Assembly: GCA_026004795.1 (NCBI GenBank)
Contig: BPJV01000001.1
Coordinates: forward strand, 969,501 to 1,033,500
DNA from: Pirellulaceae bacterium
GTDB taxonomy: Bacteria > Planctomycetota > Planctomycetia > Pirellulales > Pirellulaceae
Length of the DNA: 64,000 nt
Reading direction: 5' to 3'
Shown here piece by piece: positions 63,542-64,000 of this stretch. Below the pieces are notes generated by a model. That model saw only the letters and a list, made by a program, of their open reading frames with translations, ran no database searches and was not told the origin of the DNA. How positions within the stretch are numbered: position 1 is the stretch's first letter; each line of letters begins with the position of its first letter. The translations under genes and the position numbers were made by a program.

Positions 63542-64000
63542 TTATGCTCCGGCTTCTTCCTTCTCTGCTTTCTCTTTCGCTCCGATCACCTCTGGCTCTC
63601 CGGCTGCAGCTTCTTCTACCGCTTCCGTTTCCGCCGTCGGGTGGACCACGTGGACGATCACTTCGTGCTCGTTGCTGATAAGTTTCGCGCCTTCGGGCAG
63701 CTTCACTTCACCGGCGTGAATCGTCTGTCCCAAATGCAACTCGCTGATGTCGACCTCAATTTCGTCGGGGATGCTACCGGCAGGGCATTCAACGGTAATC
63801 TCGTGGACGACGAATTCCAGAACTCCACCTTCGGAGGTGCCGGGCGATTCCCCACGCAGCTTCACGGGAAGCGTCACCTCGACGCGTTCCTTGAGTGACA
63901 CCCTGGTGAAATCAACATGCAATACGTCGCTACCCAAACTGTCCCATGCCACGTCGCGCAGCAAGGCTGTCTCCGATACTGCTCCGGTCAAGTTCAGCAA
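63542..64000 (-). CDS. rplY: 50S ribosomal protein L25 (CTC type), 5' end outside the window
   Basis: 152 residues of the C-terminal part of a bL25 protein of the longer CTC type. The N-terminal rRNA-binding part is cut by the window edge. Visible are HVDFTRVSLKERVEVTLPVKLRGESPGTSEGGVLEFVVHEITVECPAGSIPDEIEVDIS and EGAKLISNEHEVIVHVVHP, followed by a Glu/Ala-rich tail. The first in-frame Met (64000) is internal. It heads the visible minus-strand operon with pth, rpsF, ssb and rplI. Confidence 0.93.
   Translation of the reverse strand: MLNLTGAVSETALLRDVAWDSLGSDVLHVDFTRVSLKERVEVTLPVKLRGESPGTSEGGVLEFVVHEITVECPAGSIPDEIEVDISELHLGQTIHAGEVKLPEGAKLISNEHEVIVHVVHPTAETEAVEEAAAGEPEVIGAKEKAEKEEAGA

Overview
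The window looks like chromosomal DNA of a planctomycete, probably of the Pirellulales type. The grounds are two sulfatases in tandem, pseudopilin-like DUF1559 proteins, an ECF sigma factor paired with a membrane anti-sigma protein, a eukaryote-like Ser/Thr kinase, high GC, many dispersed hairpin repeats, and a housekeeping operon rplY-pth-rpsF-ssb-rplI. The lineage is inferred from gene content; no rRNA or tRNA gene was recognised.

Layout. 0-6 kb: two sulfatases (+), then a 3-hydroxyisobutyrate-dehydrogenase-like enzyme and an L-lactate permease (-). 6.7-8.5 kb: an unknown acidic protein and an IS3 remnant. 8.6-31 kb: the most unusual part, a cassette present twice. Each copy starts with the same sigma70-like promoter, a CxC lipoprotein read through a 5x TACTCAC heptamer tract, a DUF1559 protein, 20-bp tandem repeats and a GT2 polyprenyl-phosphate glycosyltransferase. 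Then comes a divergent, visibly AT-richer cargo: a C39-like cysteine peptidase, a DUF1573-like protein, a secreted peptide with 12 cysteines ending in Cys-Pro, and a signal-peptide/C-terminal-TM protein. Each copy closes with a GT-C membrane glycosyltransferase whose 3' part is again nearly identical between copies. A complete IS66 element (11076-14049, 8-bp target duplication) sits in the first copy, and the second copy carries the empty site. 31.1-35 kb: a 3x 203-bp tandem repeat, a sulfotransferase and another GT-C protein. 35-57 kb: ordinary chromosome, including a Tll0287-like haem protein, a phosphoesterase-like protein, a DUF892 ferritin-like protein, sigma/anti-sigma, GDPD, PIG-L deacetylase, a sugar kinase with an SDR (probable uronate catabolism), a DUF481 protein, prephenate dehydratase, a kinase, rsmA, ribE, eno and a UvrD-type helicase. 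57.3-60.9 kb: a repeat-rich stretch with one gene fragment. 61-64 kb: the ribosomal/ssb operon.

How the genes may work together. In the duplicated cassette, the GT2 plus GT-C pair resembles the two enzymes of bacterial protein O-mannosylation. The C39-like peptidase, the CxC (DUF1573-like) proteins and the 12-Cys exported peptides suggest a locus that makes, processes and perhaps glycosylates disulfide-rich surface peptides. This is inference from gene content; I know of no described system with this composition.

Caution. Several genes (both GT-C genes, the second GT2, the second DUF1573 protein, and also pheA) are broken by single-base differences, some in homopolymers. Part of this may be sequencing error rather than biology.
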